DNA of 64,000 nucleotides from an uncultured Kordiimonas sp. (lineage in GTDB: Bacteria; Pseudomonadota; Alphaproteobacteria; Sphingomonadales; Kordiimonadaceae). Below, piece by piece: positions 1 to 8,730 of this stretch. The stretch's first letter is position 1, and each line of letters starts with the position of its first letter. Below the pieces are notes generated by a model. That model searched no databases and was not told the DNA's origin. It saw nothing but the letters and a program-made list of their open reading frames with translations. Location: assembly GCA_947503575.1 (NCBI GenBank), contig CANNDZ010000002.1, positions 558,001 through 622,000 on the forward strand. Direction: 5' to 3'. Made by a program: the position numbers and the translations under genes.

Positions 1-64
1 CACCCTACACCCGTTTTAATAGCTGACCCACACACAAGACAGCCTGCATACCGCTCAAGCCTTC

Positions 65-122
65 ATGCCACGCTGGCCTGCATACCACGCTGGCCTGTTT
101 GCAGTGCTGGCCTGTATGCCAT
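65..122. repeat. Short direct repeats with a 17-bp period
   Basis: The unit CCACGCTGGCCTG occurs at 68-80 and again at 85-97, and a degenerate copy, GTGCTGGCCTG, lies at 104-114. The array sits about 90 bases before the first gene. It could be a protein-binding array or the debris of a larger repeat cut by the window edge. Confidence 0.55.
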
Positions 123-209
123 TTTGGTAAGTGCCCTATAAATATGTATTGCAATTAATAATCATTATTAATACTGTTGACAGACAGACGCAAAAACGAG
201 GAAAACCAC

Positions 210-746
210 ATGAACATGCCAATGAACCAACCCTATGTCTCAGGACTGGAAGCAAGCCGCATCCTGACAAAAGCGACCCGGTCATGGGTATGGGCTACTA
301 TGGCCGAAGCCTGTAACACTGCGCGCGGCAAATATGTGGACGCCTGGCACACCTGTTTCGATACCCTGAGGGGGCGCACGGATGGCCAAATGGGCGAGAC
401 CGAACTGGCATCCCTGTGGGGCGCGTTTATGCGGCATCTTACCATAACGGGCACAGCGCGGTTTTTACTGGGGTGCGAAGCCTGCGGTCGCGGCAGCGAA
501 GATGAAAAATTGTTGCTTGGCAGTGTCGCGGCACACCAGCGCGGTGCCAAAAAAGACGCCTGCACTATACTGGAAAAATGGTTTGTCGGGGCTGCCTTGT
601 GGAAAGCGGATGCCCTAATCGAAGCGATTGCAGACCAACTTAGCGTGCAAGAATATATGCTGCCCACTGCCTGCGATACCACTACAGAAAATGGTCATAC
701 CTACACGCCCCCGACCATGGGCGCAGGGCAGAAAGTCTTGAATTAA
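210..746 (+). CDS. Hypothetical protein, 178 aa
   Basis: I do not recognise this protein. The start chosen is the ATG at 210, preceded by a GAGGAAAA ribosome-binding stretch; an in-frame TTG further upstream is less likely. It is probably soluble: no signal peptide or long hydrophobic segment is visible. The sequence is rich in Trp, Cys, Ala and Thr, with a paired-cysteine stretch (CEACGRG) near residue 87 and a Thr/Pro-rich polar tail. An AT-rich block at 135-180 just upstream is a plausible promoter region. No neighbour suggests a job, since the next gene is on the other strand and a folded non-coding block follows. The long open frame, good ribosome-binding site and ordinary codon use support a real gene. 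Confidence 0.6.
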   Translation: MNMPMNQPYVSGLEASRILTKATRSWVWATMAEACNTARGKYVDAWHTCFDTLRGRTDGQMGETELASLWGAFMRHLTITGTARFLLGCEACGRGSEDEKLLLGSVAAHQRGAKKDACTILEKWFVGAALWKADALIEAIADQLSVQEYMLPTACDTTTENGHTYTPPTMGAGQKVLN

Positions 747-762
747 AAGGGAGGAAGAGCTG

Positions 763-1036
763 GCGTGCGCCAATATAGAGCATATGTGCCTTGGCAGCTG
801 AAAAAGCGAGATATTTACCAAAAAAGGCACTAAAAAAGTGGGATGTCTGCCGGAGGAATTAACGGAAAACATCCCACTTTTCGAGTTGGTACTCAAAACT
901 GGAAATTAGTTTGTATGAAGGGACTGCAATCACACCCGCCGAAAGGGGGAATTGGGGTATATGGCGGTTACACATATGCAGCAATTAAGCTTGGGGGTGC
1001 GGAATATAGCAACATATGTGGTTCTTGCAGTCCCTT
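763..1036. other. Highly structured non-coding block
   Basis: This 747-1134 gap has no convincing gene but contains nested inverted repeats. A 13-bp perfect stem pairs 834-846 with 869-881. A 12-bp perfect stem (AAGGGACTGCAA with its complement) pairs 918-929 with 1025-1036. Inside the second are stems 936-940/963-967 and 971-978/1013-1020 (CACATATG/CATATGTG). A motif resembling AATATAG-n-CATATGTG-n-TTG-n-CAG appears twice, at about 772-797 and 1003-1030. The pattern suits a structured RNA or a small inverted-repeat element (MITE-like). The strand is unknown and no known RNA family was recognised. Confidence 0.45.
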
Positions 1037-1134
1037 GTAAATTGGTACGCTGCAAGCCCCAAACCGGATCATAAAAAATGAGATTTTTTTGATTCAGACC
1101 AATGATTTAGCAAAATCGTTTACTGGCCGCACAA

Positions 1135-1755
1135 TCACCGTTCAAAAACCAGTAAACGAATGGCCAATGCAACAAACACAATTCCGGCAATCCGGTTGAT
1201 AATATTTTGCGCTTTGGGCGACCGCGCAAGCGCACTGCCAAGCCAACCAGACGCCATTGCCACACCAGAAAAAACCATAATCGTGACACCAAAAAAAATC
1301 AGCGCCAGCAGCAGCATCTGATAGGTGGGCGAGCCGGCGGCGGCATCAACAAATTGGGGCAGAAACGCCAGAAAGAATATCGAAACCTTGGGGTTGGTAA
1401 TATTCATGATAATCCCCCGCCGATAATACTGGCTGAGTGACAGCCCCGCATCATCGCCGCCAATTGGCTCTGGCCTGCTACGAAATGCGCCCCACGCCAA
1501 ATACAAAAGATACGCAGCCCCAACAAACTTCAGCGCAAAGAAAGCCACCGGCGACACCTGAATAAGCGCAGCCAGCCCCAGCACAACGGCAGCAGTGTGA
1601 AACAAAAGCCCGGTCGCCAACCCAAAGGTAACCGCAACACCGGCCCGCGCGCCGTTCATGGCAGACTGTGTCAGCACAAAAATATTATCCGGCCCTGGCG
1701 CGAACGCCAGAACAATGGATGCCACTGCAAAAGCCACCATTGTTTCTATTGTCAC
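1135..1755 (-). CDS. LysE/RhtB-family amino-acid exporter
   Basis: An inner-membrane exporter of the LysE/RhtB superfamily, which expels amino acids or related small molecules using the proton gradient. The 206-residue length is typical. The N-terminal signature APGPDNIFVL followed by a spaced GxxxGxxxG pattern is diagnostic, and about six hydrophobic segments can be seen. The start is a GTG at 1755 preceded by GGGGGAA. It is monocistronic, and a strong hairpin at 1854-1881 separates it from the DM13 gene. The substrate cannot be read from the sequence. Confidence 0.9.
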   Translation of the reverse strand: MTIETMVAFAVASIVLAFAPGPDNIFVLTQSAMNGARAGVAVTFGLATGLLFHTAAVVLGLAALIQVSPVAFFALKFVGAAYLLYLAWGAFRSRPEPIGGDDAGLSLSQYYRRGIIMNITNPKVSIFFLAFLPQFVDAAAGSPTYQMLLLALIFFGVTIMVFSGVAMASGWLGSALARSPKAQNIINRIAGIVFVALAIRLLVFER

Positions 1756-1851
1756 GGGTTCCCCCTTGTTTTGTTACGTGTGCAACTCTGGCGTCGTGAC
1801 CGGGCGCATCTGTGTAGGGCCTATGTACCCTGCGCCAGCACGACACAAAAG

Positions 1852-1883
1852 AAAAAAGGCTGCCAGGTAAGGCAGCCTTTTAT
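1852..1883 (-). terminator. Rho-independent terminator, probably bidirectional
   Basis: A perfect stem AAAAGGCTGCC / GGCAGCCTTTT closes a six-base loop, with T-rich flanks in both directions. It lies about 155 bases beyond the stop codon of the minus-strand DM13 gene, which it most likely terminates. Confidence 0.8.
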
Positions 1884-2035
1884 TGGCCCTGCGGGGTTAA
1901 GGGAAGGGGAAAACAGGGCCAGGGGATGGGGGTTAGGTGCCAGGGGTTCAAATATCTGGGGTAAAGAGTCGGGGGTTAGCTGTTGGGCGTTTCTTTCTTC
2001 AACGCCCCAACTTGCCTAACACCCCAGCCATGGCC

Positions 2036-2494
2036 TTAGTCGATGCTGCCCGCAGCCCAGAATTTGGAATATTGCTGACAGTGGATCACGAAAGACTTGT
2101 AATCATTCAGGTCAATCCCTGCTGGCAATTTGTAGGCCTGGCCACCCTTGTGGCTTTTCAAGGCAGCAACAAACAAACCATCCGCTGCGTTTTTACCATT
2201 GACCTTGCCCGCTTCAGCTGTGTGCAGGAATATCTTCAGGTCCGGTGCCTTGCGCGCCTTAAAGTCATCTGACAAAACGGCATACACACCGTCTGCGCGG
2301 GTTTCCAGCGTCCAGGTGCCTGTGGTGCGCTGACCAATTTTGGTAAACCCGCCAGTGGCAAACGTCTGGGTCGCCACCGCCTGGGTTGCTGCCGTTTGGG
2401 TCGCGGCGCTGTCATCTGCATAAACAGTGTTTGCTGCCGCGGTTCCAACGATGATGCCAAGCATCACAACACATGGTTTTAAAATCGAATTCAT
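2036..2494 (-). CDS. Secreted DM13-domain protein
   Basis: A 152-residue exported protein. The start at 2494 has a GAGGA ribosome-binding site, and a signal peptide of about 26 residues ends near VYADD. An alanine/threonine-rich linker (ATQTAATQAVATQ) follows. The rest, residues 45-150, matches the DM13 pattern: a G-x-W-x-L strand, a KAPDLKIFLH segment, an AYKLPAGIDLNDY motif and a final conserved FVIHCQQYSKFWA with a cysteine. DM13 domains are small extracytoplasmic folds thought to take part in redox or electron-transfer chemistry. No partner gene lies next to it. Domain call is good; the role is open. Confidence 0.8.
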   Translation of the reverse strand: MNSILKPCVVMLGIIVGTAAANTVYADDSAATQTAATQAVATQTFATGGFTKIGQRTTGTWTLETRADGVYAVLSDDFKARKAPDLKIFLHTAEAGKVNGKNAADGLFVAALKSHKGGQAYKLPAGIDLNDYKSFVIHCQQYSKFWAAGSID

Positions 2495-2783
2495 GGTGTC
2501 CTCACTAAAAATTTTTGCTGTCAAAACTCATAACAGTTTGGCGGCGACTGATCGGCGGACCGACCATTGCTGCCCTGGGTCTTCATCCGGGCTTTCAGGA
2601 GGTTTTTCCCTCGCCCTCTGAGTATGTGTGGAACACCCGCAAAATTACGAGTAAAGCATGAGTAACGTATCGGTGAGCAGCCTGTGAGAGACCGGCAAAT
2701 GATGGATACAATACGCCGCAGCCCCCCGTGCTAAACACGGGTCAACCGCGCACGCGATAAGCTTGCCAACATTAAAGCAGCGA
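2495..2783. other. Intergenic region with weak stems only
   Basis: No gene was found between the DM13 gene and the acidic-protein gene. There is a small hairpin at about 2729-2746 (CCGTG-loop-CACGG) and an interrupted stem-like stretch near 2590-2615. No riboswitch consensus could be matched. Confidence 0.4.
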
Positions 2784-3272
2784 TCAGGCGGCGCGGTAAA
2801 ACCGTTTGCGCGGGCTGTAATTCAGCGCTTCACGCTCGCCGTACTTAAACAGCATGAACAAATCATCATCGCCGTCATAGTCGAAAAAGTCCGGGTCCAG
2901 ATGCAATCGGAACCCGCCCGAAAAGCCGAAGACAAAACAATCGTCAGTGTCGTCATAGTCAACATCCGTGAGCATTTCACCGGTCAGCATTTCAAGGACA
3001 GAGCCAGCCAGCGCGTTATCGCTTTCGCGCCGCCATAAAATGCGGCTGTCTGCTTTATACAGGTCCCAGTCGCACATATAGACCCACAGATGCCAGTCAT
3101 ACTGCGGTTCCTGCGTGATGACATCGCGGCCACGTTCTGCACCAAAATCGAAGGTGATATAGCCGCCAAAACTGCGCCGGGCACGCGCCACCTGCAGCGG
3201 AAGCACCGCCTTAAAGTCTTCAAATCTGTCAATCCCTGGCGCTGCGCCGGGAAGATAAACTACCGCTGACAT
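2784..3272 (-). CDS. Hypothetical acidic protein, 162 aa
   Basis: I do not recognise this protein. The start at 3272 (MSAVVYLPG) follows AGGAAAG. It is soluble-looking and strongly acidic, with many Asp residues in the second half (DVDYDDTDDCF, DYDGDDDLF), and rich in aromatic residues around WHLWVYMCDWDLY. No signal peptide is visible. Such Trp/Asp-rich sequences occur in immunity-like or adaptor proteins, but nothing nearby supports that. It stands alone between two intergenic gaps of about 290 and 216 bases. Confidence 0.6.
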   Translation of the reverse strand: MSAVVYLPGAAPGIDRFEDFKAVLPLQVARARRSFGGYITFDFGAERGRDVITQEPQYDWHLWVYMCDWDLYKADSRILWRRESDNALAGSVLEMLTGEMLTDVDYDDTDDCFVFGFSGGFRLHLDPDFFDYDGDDDLFMLFKYGEREALNYSPRKRFYRAA

Positions 3273-3488
3273 CGTTCTTTCCTGCACCAAAAGCTTTTAT
3301 CAGGTCCCGCTTTCGGCATGTTCCTACTGTATCATATAGGACCTTTTTATGACAGGAAACAGAGCGCACACATCAAGGCTGTGTGATTGCTGACCGACCA
3401 TACCTCCTCCGGAGCTAACAAAGGGCTGTTGGTCTGTCCGCCAGGGTTACCAATCTGAATACGCCCTGCTTCCTGTATTTTTACCTGC

Positions 3489-3974
3489 CTATTCCGCCAG
3501 TCTTTTGTTGTTCACCGCGGCTTCCAGTTCAGAGATCAGGTGATCCCGCCGGTTTGCCGCCTGTTGGCGGGCACTCATGCCATCCAGAAGCGCATAAAGG
3601 TCTGCGCCGCCTTCTGAAACTGGTGCCCGCCAACCGACGGACCGACGCGGCGCTAGGGGAAAAGCCGCGCCCTGGGGGTTCACATGGGGGTTCATGTGAG
3701 GGTTCACATGGATGTTCTCCTGAGAGCCCTCCCGCGGGCTCTCTTGGGGGATCAGAGAAGAGGTCTGGCCTGATACGGTGGTCAGCCGCTTTTTCCTCCC
3801 CAGTCTGTCCCGTTTCAGGTTTTTCCACCACACGGCGAAAGCTGGTTTCCTCCAGCGTCCAGAAATCGGCGGGCGTTTGGCCACATTGGCCTGTACCCGC
3901 GCATCCGCCAGCATTGCAAACAGGGTTTGCATCTGGTTTCGGTCGTAGGGGCTATCAAGCACTGTATGTCTCAT
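3489..3974 (-). CDS. Hypothetical protein with NPHxNPHV repeats, 161 aa
   Basis: Not recognised. The ATG at 3974 has an AAAGG ribosome-binding site eight bases upstream. The N-terminal half is basic and aromatic (PPISGRWRKPAFAVWWKNL). The middle holds a short imperfect repeat of the type NPHMNPHVNP. The C-terminal 40 residues look alpha-helical and charged (GMSARQQAANRRDHLISEL), as in a coiled coil. No membrane segment or signal is present. The repeats and low-complexity centre suggest a disordered linker between two short ordered ends. Confidence 0.5.
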   Translation of the reverse strand: MRHTVLDSPYDRNQMQTLFAMLADARVQANVAKRPPISGRWRKPAFAVWWKNLKRDRLGRKKRLTTVSGQTSSLIPQESPREGSQENIHVNPHMNPHVNPQGAAFPLAPRRSVGWRAPVSEGGADLYALLDGMSARQQAANRRDHLISELEAAVNNKRLAE

Positions 3975-4374
3975 GGCTTTGCCTTTCTGAATTACCGGTC
4001 TTTGGTTTTGTTACCGTTGTCGGGTGCCACACCATGTGGCGGTTAAACACAAAAAACCCTCCGGGACTTGGGTCCGGGAGGGGGAAGAAAAATCTGATTT
4101 TCAGATTACTGGATCAGGATGATCGCGCCCCTCTTTCCCGGACAACACAAATGGCATTGACGCGGCGCATAAATAGCTGCGCTGCTGACGTGCCGTGTGG
4201 TTTGCATGTCCAAAGAGTGGTCATCATTCTTTCCCAAAAACATCGTTTCTGCCGATAGCGCGAAACCTTTCGCGTGGTCAGCAAGCGCAGATTCATACAA
4301 TGATTTCAGGAACTGTCAACAGAGTTCATAAAAATTTCAAATAAGGCCTGGTGTGCGCATCATCTGTCGCATGA
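3975..4374. other. Intergenic gap, about 400 bp
   Basis: No convincing gene was found. The gap holds the terminator at 4051-4082. Short minus-strand frames at 4106-4300 lack a ribosome-binding site, and the longer one needs a TTG start, so they are not called. A small GCGAAA/TTTCGC hairpin lies near 4257-4272. Confidence 0.5.
4051..4082 (-). terminator. Rho-independent terminator
   Basis: An 11-bp stem with one mismatch (CCCTCCGGGAC / GTCCGGGAGGG) is followed on the minus strand by six T residues. It lies downstream of the EamA transporter gene, about 290 bases past its stop, and probably ends that transcript. Confidence 0.75.
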
Positions 4375-5307
4375 TCAGGCCTGCCTGGTCCGCAGTATCT
4401 TCATTATGCGGCCATCAGTGATCAAAAGACCCAGTAAAATCAGCGCCATACCGCCGATTTGCACCTCGGACAAACGCTCCCCTAACAGAAGGGCACCCGA
4501 CACAATGGCAAACGGCGGAATAAGCAGCGTAACAAGCGAAGCGTTGGTCGCGCCAGCGTTCGCGATTAGGCGAAAATACAACGCATAGGCAAGCGAAGAG
4601 CATACTAAACCAAGGGCAACCAACGCCGCCCAGCCTTGGGGTGTGACAGTCAATTGCCAGGGCATGTCGATGTAAGCAGACAGGGGAACTGCGATACAGG
4701 CCGCTGCCGCAGACTGGCCAAATGCCACAAACAAAGGATGAAGCTGCCACCGGGCGAACCGGCGTGCAATCAGCGCAGCAATAGCATAAGAACAGGCCGC
4801 ACCCAAAATCGCGAGTTTGCCAAGCGTGGTACCGCTGGCAAAATCAATCCCATCATTGCCGACAATCACCATAACACCAGCCAGCCCGGCCAGAATGCCA
4901 ACCAGCTTGTTGAAAGTCAGCTTTTCATCTGATGTGAAAAAATGGGCCAGGAATATGGTAAACAGCGGCATGGTCGCATTGAGAATAGAGGCCAGCGAGG
5001 CACTCAGGTGCGTTTGCCCCCATACAATCAGGGAAAACGGCACCACATTATTCACCAAACCCAAAAGCAGAAACGCAAGCACCAGAACGTGGGGGGCAAC
5101 ATCACGCGAATTTGGTAAGCACACACCAGCAGCCCGCATCATGGCATACAGCCCCAGCGCCCCAATTGTAACCCGTGCGGTCATGATGGAAAGCGGCGGC
5201 ACGTCGCGCAGGGCAATTTCGGTCAGCAAAAAAGACCCGGCCCAAATGATTGATACCGCAAGCAGCATCAACCAGTTCTTGCCGTCCATTTGGGGTGCCG
5301 TGTTCAT
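4375..5307 (-). CDS. EamA-family DMT transporter
   Basis: An inner-membrane drug/metabolite transporter of the EamA (RhaT/YdcZ-like) class, about 310 residues with ten predicted membrane helices arranged as two five-helix repeats. The first repeat opens with WLMLLAVSIIWAGSFLLTEIAL; the second is recognisable around LGAACSYAIAALIARRF. Three consecutive ATGs occur at 5313, 5310 and 5307; the last is best spaced from the AGGA site. The substrate is unknown; members export amino acids, nucleosides or metabolites. It is monocistronic. Confidence 0.88.
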   Translation of the reverse strand: MNTAPQMDGKNWLMLLAVSIIWAGSFLLTEIALRDVPPLSIMTARVTIGALGLYAMMRAAGVCLPNSRDVAPHVLVLAFLLLGLVNNVVPFSLIVWGQTHLSASLASILNATMPLFTIFLAHFFTSDEKLTFNKLVGILAGLAGVMVIVGNDGIDFASGTTLGKLAILGAACSYAIAALIARRFARWQLHPLFVAFGQSAAAACIAVPLSAYIDMPWQLTVTPQGWAALVALGLVCSSLAYALYFRLIANAGATNASLVTLLIPPFAIVSGALLLGERLSEVQIGGMALILLGLLITDGRIMKILRTRQA

Positions 5308-5480
5308 CATCATTCCTGCGCGTCAAAAAGGAACCGGCACCCTACCTGCAATAGCCGGAACATGCATGCTACTTTCGGACATGAAGATGATTAATCTTTT
5401 GGCGGCAAACGGGATGGCCTGGGTGTTGGCCCTTCTTGACAAAAGTGTCAAATGGCACAGGCCATGGTCGCAAAAAGGTA

Positions 5481-5516
5481 AAAAAACGCCCCCGGACCAC
5501 ATGTCCGAAGGCGTTT
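5481..5516 (-). terminator. Rho-independent terminator of the chemoreceptor operon
   Basis: A stem of AAACGCC with GGCGTTT encloses an inner GGAC/GTCC stem. On the minus strand it runs into seven T residues, and it lies about 55 bases beyond the chemoreceptor stop codon. Confidence 0.8.
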
Positions 5517-5572
5517 CCTGGGGGTTTCCTTTGGTGGCTTCTTTGGGAGGCGCCTTTTATGGCACAAACTTC

Positions 5573-7132
5573 CTAAGCACGGATGCGAACAACAAACTCC
5601 TCGGATTTGCTGGACAGTGTGCCTGTTTGCTCCGACAGGGCAGACACCGCGTTCGCCGTCATAGAAGACACTTCATCGACCTTACTGGTCATAGCGGCCA
5701 GATTGTTCACGGCTTGGGATGCTTCCACCGTTTCACCAGCAGCGGTTTGGGCAGCGCGGGCTATTTCTTCCGTGGCGGCGGACTGTTCTTCCACAGCAGC
5801 AGCAATGCTGTTTGAATTTTCACCAATCTCGTTGATGACTTCAACGATGGTCTTGTTCACGGTAACGGCTTCGCCCGTGGCTTCGCGGATACCTGCCAGC
5901 AATTTGCCAATTTCTTCGGTCGCACCGGCCGACTGGTTGGCCAGCGATTTCACTTCGCTTGCCACCACAGCAAAGCCCTTACCGGCATCCCCGGCGCGCG
6001 CGGCCTCAATGGTTGCGTTCAAGGCAAGCAAGTTGGTTTGCTCGGCAATTTCACCAATCATGGTCAGTACGTTGTTAATCTTGTCCGCCTGGTCCGCCAG
6101 TTCCTTGATTTTTGTTTCGGATGTTCCGGCATGGGCGCGAGCCTGTTCAACAACCTGATTGCTTTTAGCTACCTGCCGCGCAATTTCAGAAACAGATGCA
6201 GACATCTCTTCGGCGCTCGACGCGACCGAATTCACATTCTGGGATACATTGTCGGTTGCATTACTGGCGACAGACATGGCGTTCGTGCTTTCGGTCGCGA
6301 TTGACCGCAAGGACTGAGCTTCTTGCGACAGGCTATTACTGACTTCCGCCAGTTCACTGGCAGAAACACCAAGCGACCGTTCGAATTCATCAGCAAGATC
6401 ATACCGCGCCTGTTGCTGGCGCTCACGCTCAGCTTCCATCTGTTCGGCGGCCTCGGCCTCGGCGCGGGCTTTCTCGGCATTGGCTTCCTCGATGCCTTTA
6501 AGGGCAACCTCCGCCTCCTCTTTGGAGGCGGCTGCCGCTGCTGCCTCGGCCTTCGCCGCTTTGGCAAGTTCCTCGGCTTGGTTTGCTGCCGCGTCCGCGG
6601 TATTCAGGGTTGCCGCCAGCTTGCTTGCCGCCCAAAACAGCGCTGCAGCCTCAAGCACGACAATAACCGCATGAACAATCACCCGCAGCAGGTCACCACC
6701 CTCGGGGAACACCCATGCTGGCACAACCAGGTTAAACAGCAGGTGATGCACGGCAATAACAACCGTGGCCACTATGATGCTTTTGGCGTCGCTCAGGGCC
6801 GCAAGAACAGCAAGGGCCGCAAAGAAATACATGTGTGCATCAATCTGCCAGGGATGACCCCGAAAAATGAACACCAGAAACGCTGGCATCATGACAACGC
6901 TGGCGCTTGTCAGGTAGCGGTGTGTTTCCCCCTGCCCCACAACGCGCAACACCGCCGTTGGAACAGCAATAATGACGGTTGCGACACCGAGGGTCATGAG
7001 CATGCCCTCTTGCCCGATCAAGTAACCGACCAGCAGGAAAACAGGCAGATGTGCCCACAGGGCATAGGTCAGGAATTTCGCCGCCGTGGACTGCAATTCA
7101 GTCAGCGTGGTTGTATTCGATGTTTCGGTCAT
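5573..7132 (-). CDS. Methyl-accepting chemotaxis protein with polytopic membrane sensor
   Basis: A 519-residue chemoreceptor that would pass signals to CheA/CheW. Residues 15-180 form about six membrane helices with almost no periplasmic loop, so ligand sensing must be in or at the membrane. Histidines stand out in this part: one in DAHMYFF, a pair in AVHHLLF, and another in VIVHAVIVV. Residues 190-250 are an Ala/Glu-rich coiled coil. The signalling tip is clear at about 360-405 ([19 protein letters not shown], then [15 protein letters not shown]). The start at 7132 is fixed by an ATGA overlap with the upstream gene, so the two are translationally coupled. No che genes are nearby. Confidence 0.9.
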   Translation of the reverse strand: MTETSNTTTLTELQSTAAKFLTYALWAHLPVFLLVGYLIGQEGMLMTLGVATVIIAVPTAVLRVVGQGETHRYLTSASVVMMPAFLVFIFRGHPWQIDAHMYFFAALAVLAALSDAKSIIVATVVIAVHHLLFNLVVPAWVFPEGGDLLRVIVHAVIVVLEAAALFWAASKLAATLNTADAAANQAEELAKAAKAEAAAAAASKEEAEVALKGIEEANAEKARAEAEAAEQMEAERERQQQARYDLADEFERSLGVSASELAEVSNSLSQEAQSLRSIATESTNAMSVASNATDNVSQNVNSVASSAEEMSASVSEIARQVAKSNQVVEQARAHAGTSETKIKELADQADKINNVLTMIGEIAEQTNLLALNATIEAARAGDAGKGFAVVASEVKSLANQSAGATEEIGKLLAGIREATGEAVTVNKTIVEVINEIGENSNSIAAAVEEQSAATEEIARAAQTAAGETVEASQAVNNLAAMTSKVDEVSSMTANAVSALSEQTGTLSSKSEEFVVRIRA

Positions 7133-7524
7133 AGGGGAGTACTCCGGAAAACAGCCTGGTCTCCGGTTTCCCCACACCCACCCAAATTGGCGGCATTCAG
7201 GACCAGAAACGCACCGTTTCTATACAATTGTTGAACAACTGCGCCGCCAGCCCCGCGAGGAACGGCGATCACATAACCGTTGGCACCAACTTTGGTAAGC
7301 AAACGCGTTTGCGTGTTAGCTGCGACAGCATAAAAAGTGGCATCCGCAGGACCAGCATCAACACTGGATAGCTGGTCACTTTCCAGCCCTTGATCAAAGG
7401 GCATCTGAGCGGGTGCAACAAATACAAGGAGACGACTAGTATTGTGCGGCCACAGCGACAGGACCAGCAGAGCCAAGAAGGCCGCTGAGACATACATACA
7501 AACATATCGAACCGATTGAGACAT
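7129..7524 (-). CDS. Small membrane-anchored exported protein coupled to chemoreceptor
   Basis: A 131-residue protein, not assigned to a family. Residues 10-27 form a hydrophobic anchor or signal peptide ([12 protein letters not shown]), and the rest should be periplasmic, with a short Val/Gly-rich region ([20 protein letters not shown]) and a Cys near the end. Its stop codon overlaps the ATG of the chemoreceptor (ATGA), so they share a transcript. A plausible inference is a periplasmic accessory subunit of that receptor, which itself has no periplasmic domain. Confidence 0.65.
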   Translation of the reverse strand: MSQSVRYVCMYVSAAFLALLVLSLWPHNTSRLLVFVAPAQMPFDQGLESDQLSSVDAGPADATFYAVAANTQTRLLTKVGANGYVIAVPRGAGGAVVQQLYRNGAFLVLNAANLGGCGETGDQAVFRSTPL

Positions 7525-8172
7525 CGATTTTAACCTTACGCTCTCCGCACCCCCGTGGCTTGCGCAAGGACAATTGCGTATAATTGTTTTAAAATTTGTT
7601 AATTGGTGGCGTTAACATTTTTAAGATGCCAAATAGCAGGAAAATAGACTCTAAATACAATTTATGAGTGCTTTTTACACACCAATAGCCTGGCTGTCAC
7701 CACGGCCAGCGCATGTTTGATTATCGAGTCTCGACACACCAAAAACGCTGGCTGGACCGTGACACACTGCGCAGACTCCGGTTGTAGCGCACACTATAAG
7801 CGGCTTCCGCGCGCCTCGGGGTATATGCAGGGGATATGAAGCGCGCGGAAACCTGGAACCGGAAAGCCCTGATGGATGCAATAGGGTCCGGCCCTACCCC
7901 GGGTAGCACCAGCCCGCACAAAACACCCCGGAATATACCGAAGCGTCCTAAGGGACTGGTGCACCGCCAGGGCGGCAATGGAAACATGCCGGTCGCATTA
8001 CCGGCCAGCAACCGTTACTCAGAACAGCCCGACGTTTTGGGGGTCGGGTTATACGGTTGCCTGCCGTTACTCGAGACAGGAGTGCAACGGATATAGGGGC
8101 ATATCCTCAACACATGCGGCTGGCGCGTCTTGTTTCCATCACCGTATTGGTTGGTCATTTGGTCGTGCCTAA
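7525..8172. other. Long intergenic region with GC-rich hairpins
   Basis: No supported gene in 648 bases. The left third is AT-rich, suiting the promoter of the chemoreceptor operon. The right part holds hairpins: a 10-bp stem (TTCCGCGCGC with its complement) near 7806-7851, and CCCGAC-loop-GGTCGGG near 8028-8048. A plus-strand frame at 7836-8096 has a weak GGGGAT site, but it starts inside the first hairpin and resembles nothing known, so it is not called. Confidence 0.45.
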
Positions 8173-8730
8173 TCAGGCAGCAGGTTTTTCCCATGCGCGG
8201 GGCTGAAACGCTGCATCCAACGGTGTTTCAGCAATATGGTTAGTGTAGTTAGACAGAACCTTCATCGACACGAGAACAATAACCGCCAGCGCATCAGCCT
8301 GTGAGTAACCAGCATCATAAAATGCCTGCCTGTCTTCTTGTGATACCCAACCACGACCAGTAACCGTTTTGCGGGTATAAACCGCAAGCGCGTTCAACTT
8401 TGGGTCAGGCAAATCCGTGCCAGCCCGCAGGGCTTCGGTGATCTCTGCGGGAACCTTTTGGCCATCAGAAATAACGCTGTGCGCCGCAACACAATAGGTG
8501 CAGCCGTTTTCAAAATTACTGGTCTGAAACACGACCTGTTGTTCTGTTGGCGACAAGCCGGTTTTTGCACTAAGGCCAGTCATGGCTTTGTACGCTTCCA
8601 GCAAGGCAGGCTGTTCGGCCATAACGCCGTGCAAGTTGGGGATAAAACCCACACTTTTCTGCGATGCAGCAAGGCTTTCTTTTGCGCCTTCGGGCGCGGT
8701 ATCGATGGAATGAACTGTAAACTCGCTCAT
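8173..8730 (-). CDS. Carboxymuconolactone decarboxylase/AhpD-like protein
   Basis: A 185-residue cytoplasmic protein of the CMD/AhpD-like superfamily. The CxxC redox pair is in the motif ENGCTYCVAAHS near residue 85, as in alkylhydroperoxidase AhpD, where the two cysteines and a following histidine reduce peroxides. The start at 8730 (MSEFTVHSID) has a GGAGAA site; longer upstream readings lack one. It is monocistronic. A peroxidase or thiol-disulfide role is likely by family, though many CMD-like proteins have no known substrate. Confidence 0.85.
   Translation of the reverse strand: MSEFTVHSIDTAPEGAKESLAASQKSVGFIPNLHGVMAEQPALLEAYKAMTGLSAKTGLSPTEQQVVFQTSNFENGCTYCVAAHSVISDGQKVPAEITEALRAGTDLPDPKLNALAVYTRKTVTGRGWVSQEDRQAFYDAGYSQADALAVIVLVSMKVLSNYTNHIAETPLDAAFQPRAWEKPAA

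Noticed and set aside
834-1036. Integron attC site or retron ncRNA
   Set aside because: No GTTRRRY/RYYYAAC core sites, no integrase, and no reverse transcriptase gene in the window.
2495-2783. Riboswitch upstream of the DM13 gene
   Set aside because: Cobalamin, glycine, FMN and SAM-type core sequences could not be matched; only small hairpins are present.
4106-4300. Short minus-strand frames between the EamA gene and the next terminator
   Set aside because: The longer needs a TTG start, neither has a ribosome-binding site, and neither resembles a known protein.
7836-8096. 86-residue plus-strand frame with a weak ribosome-binding site
   Set aside because: It starts inside a strong hairpin, has no recognisable family and unusual composition, and overlapping minus-strand frames are equally long.
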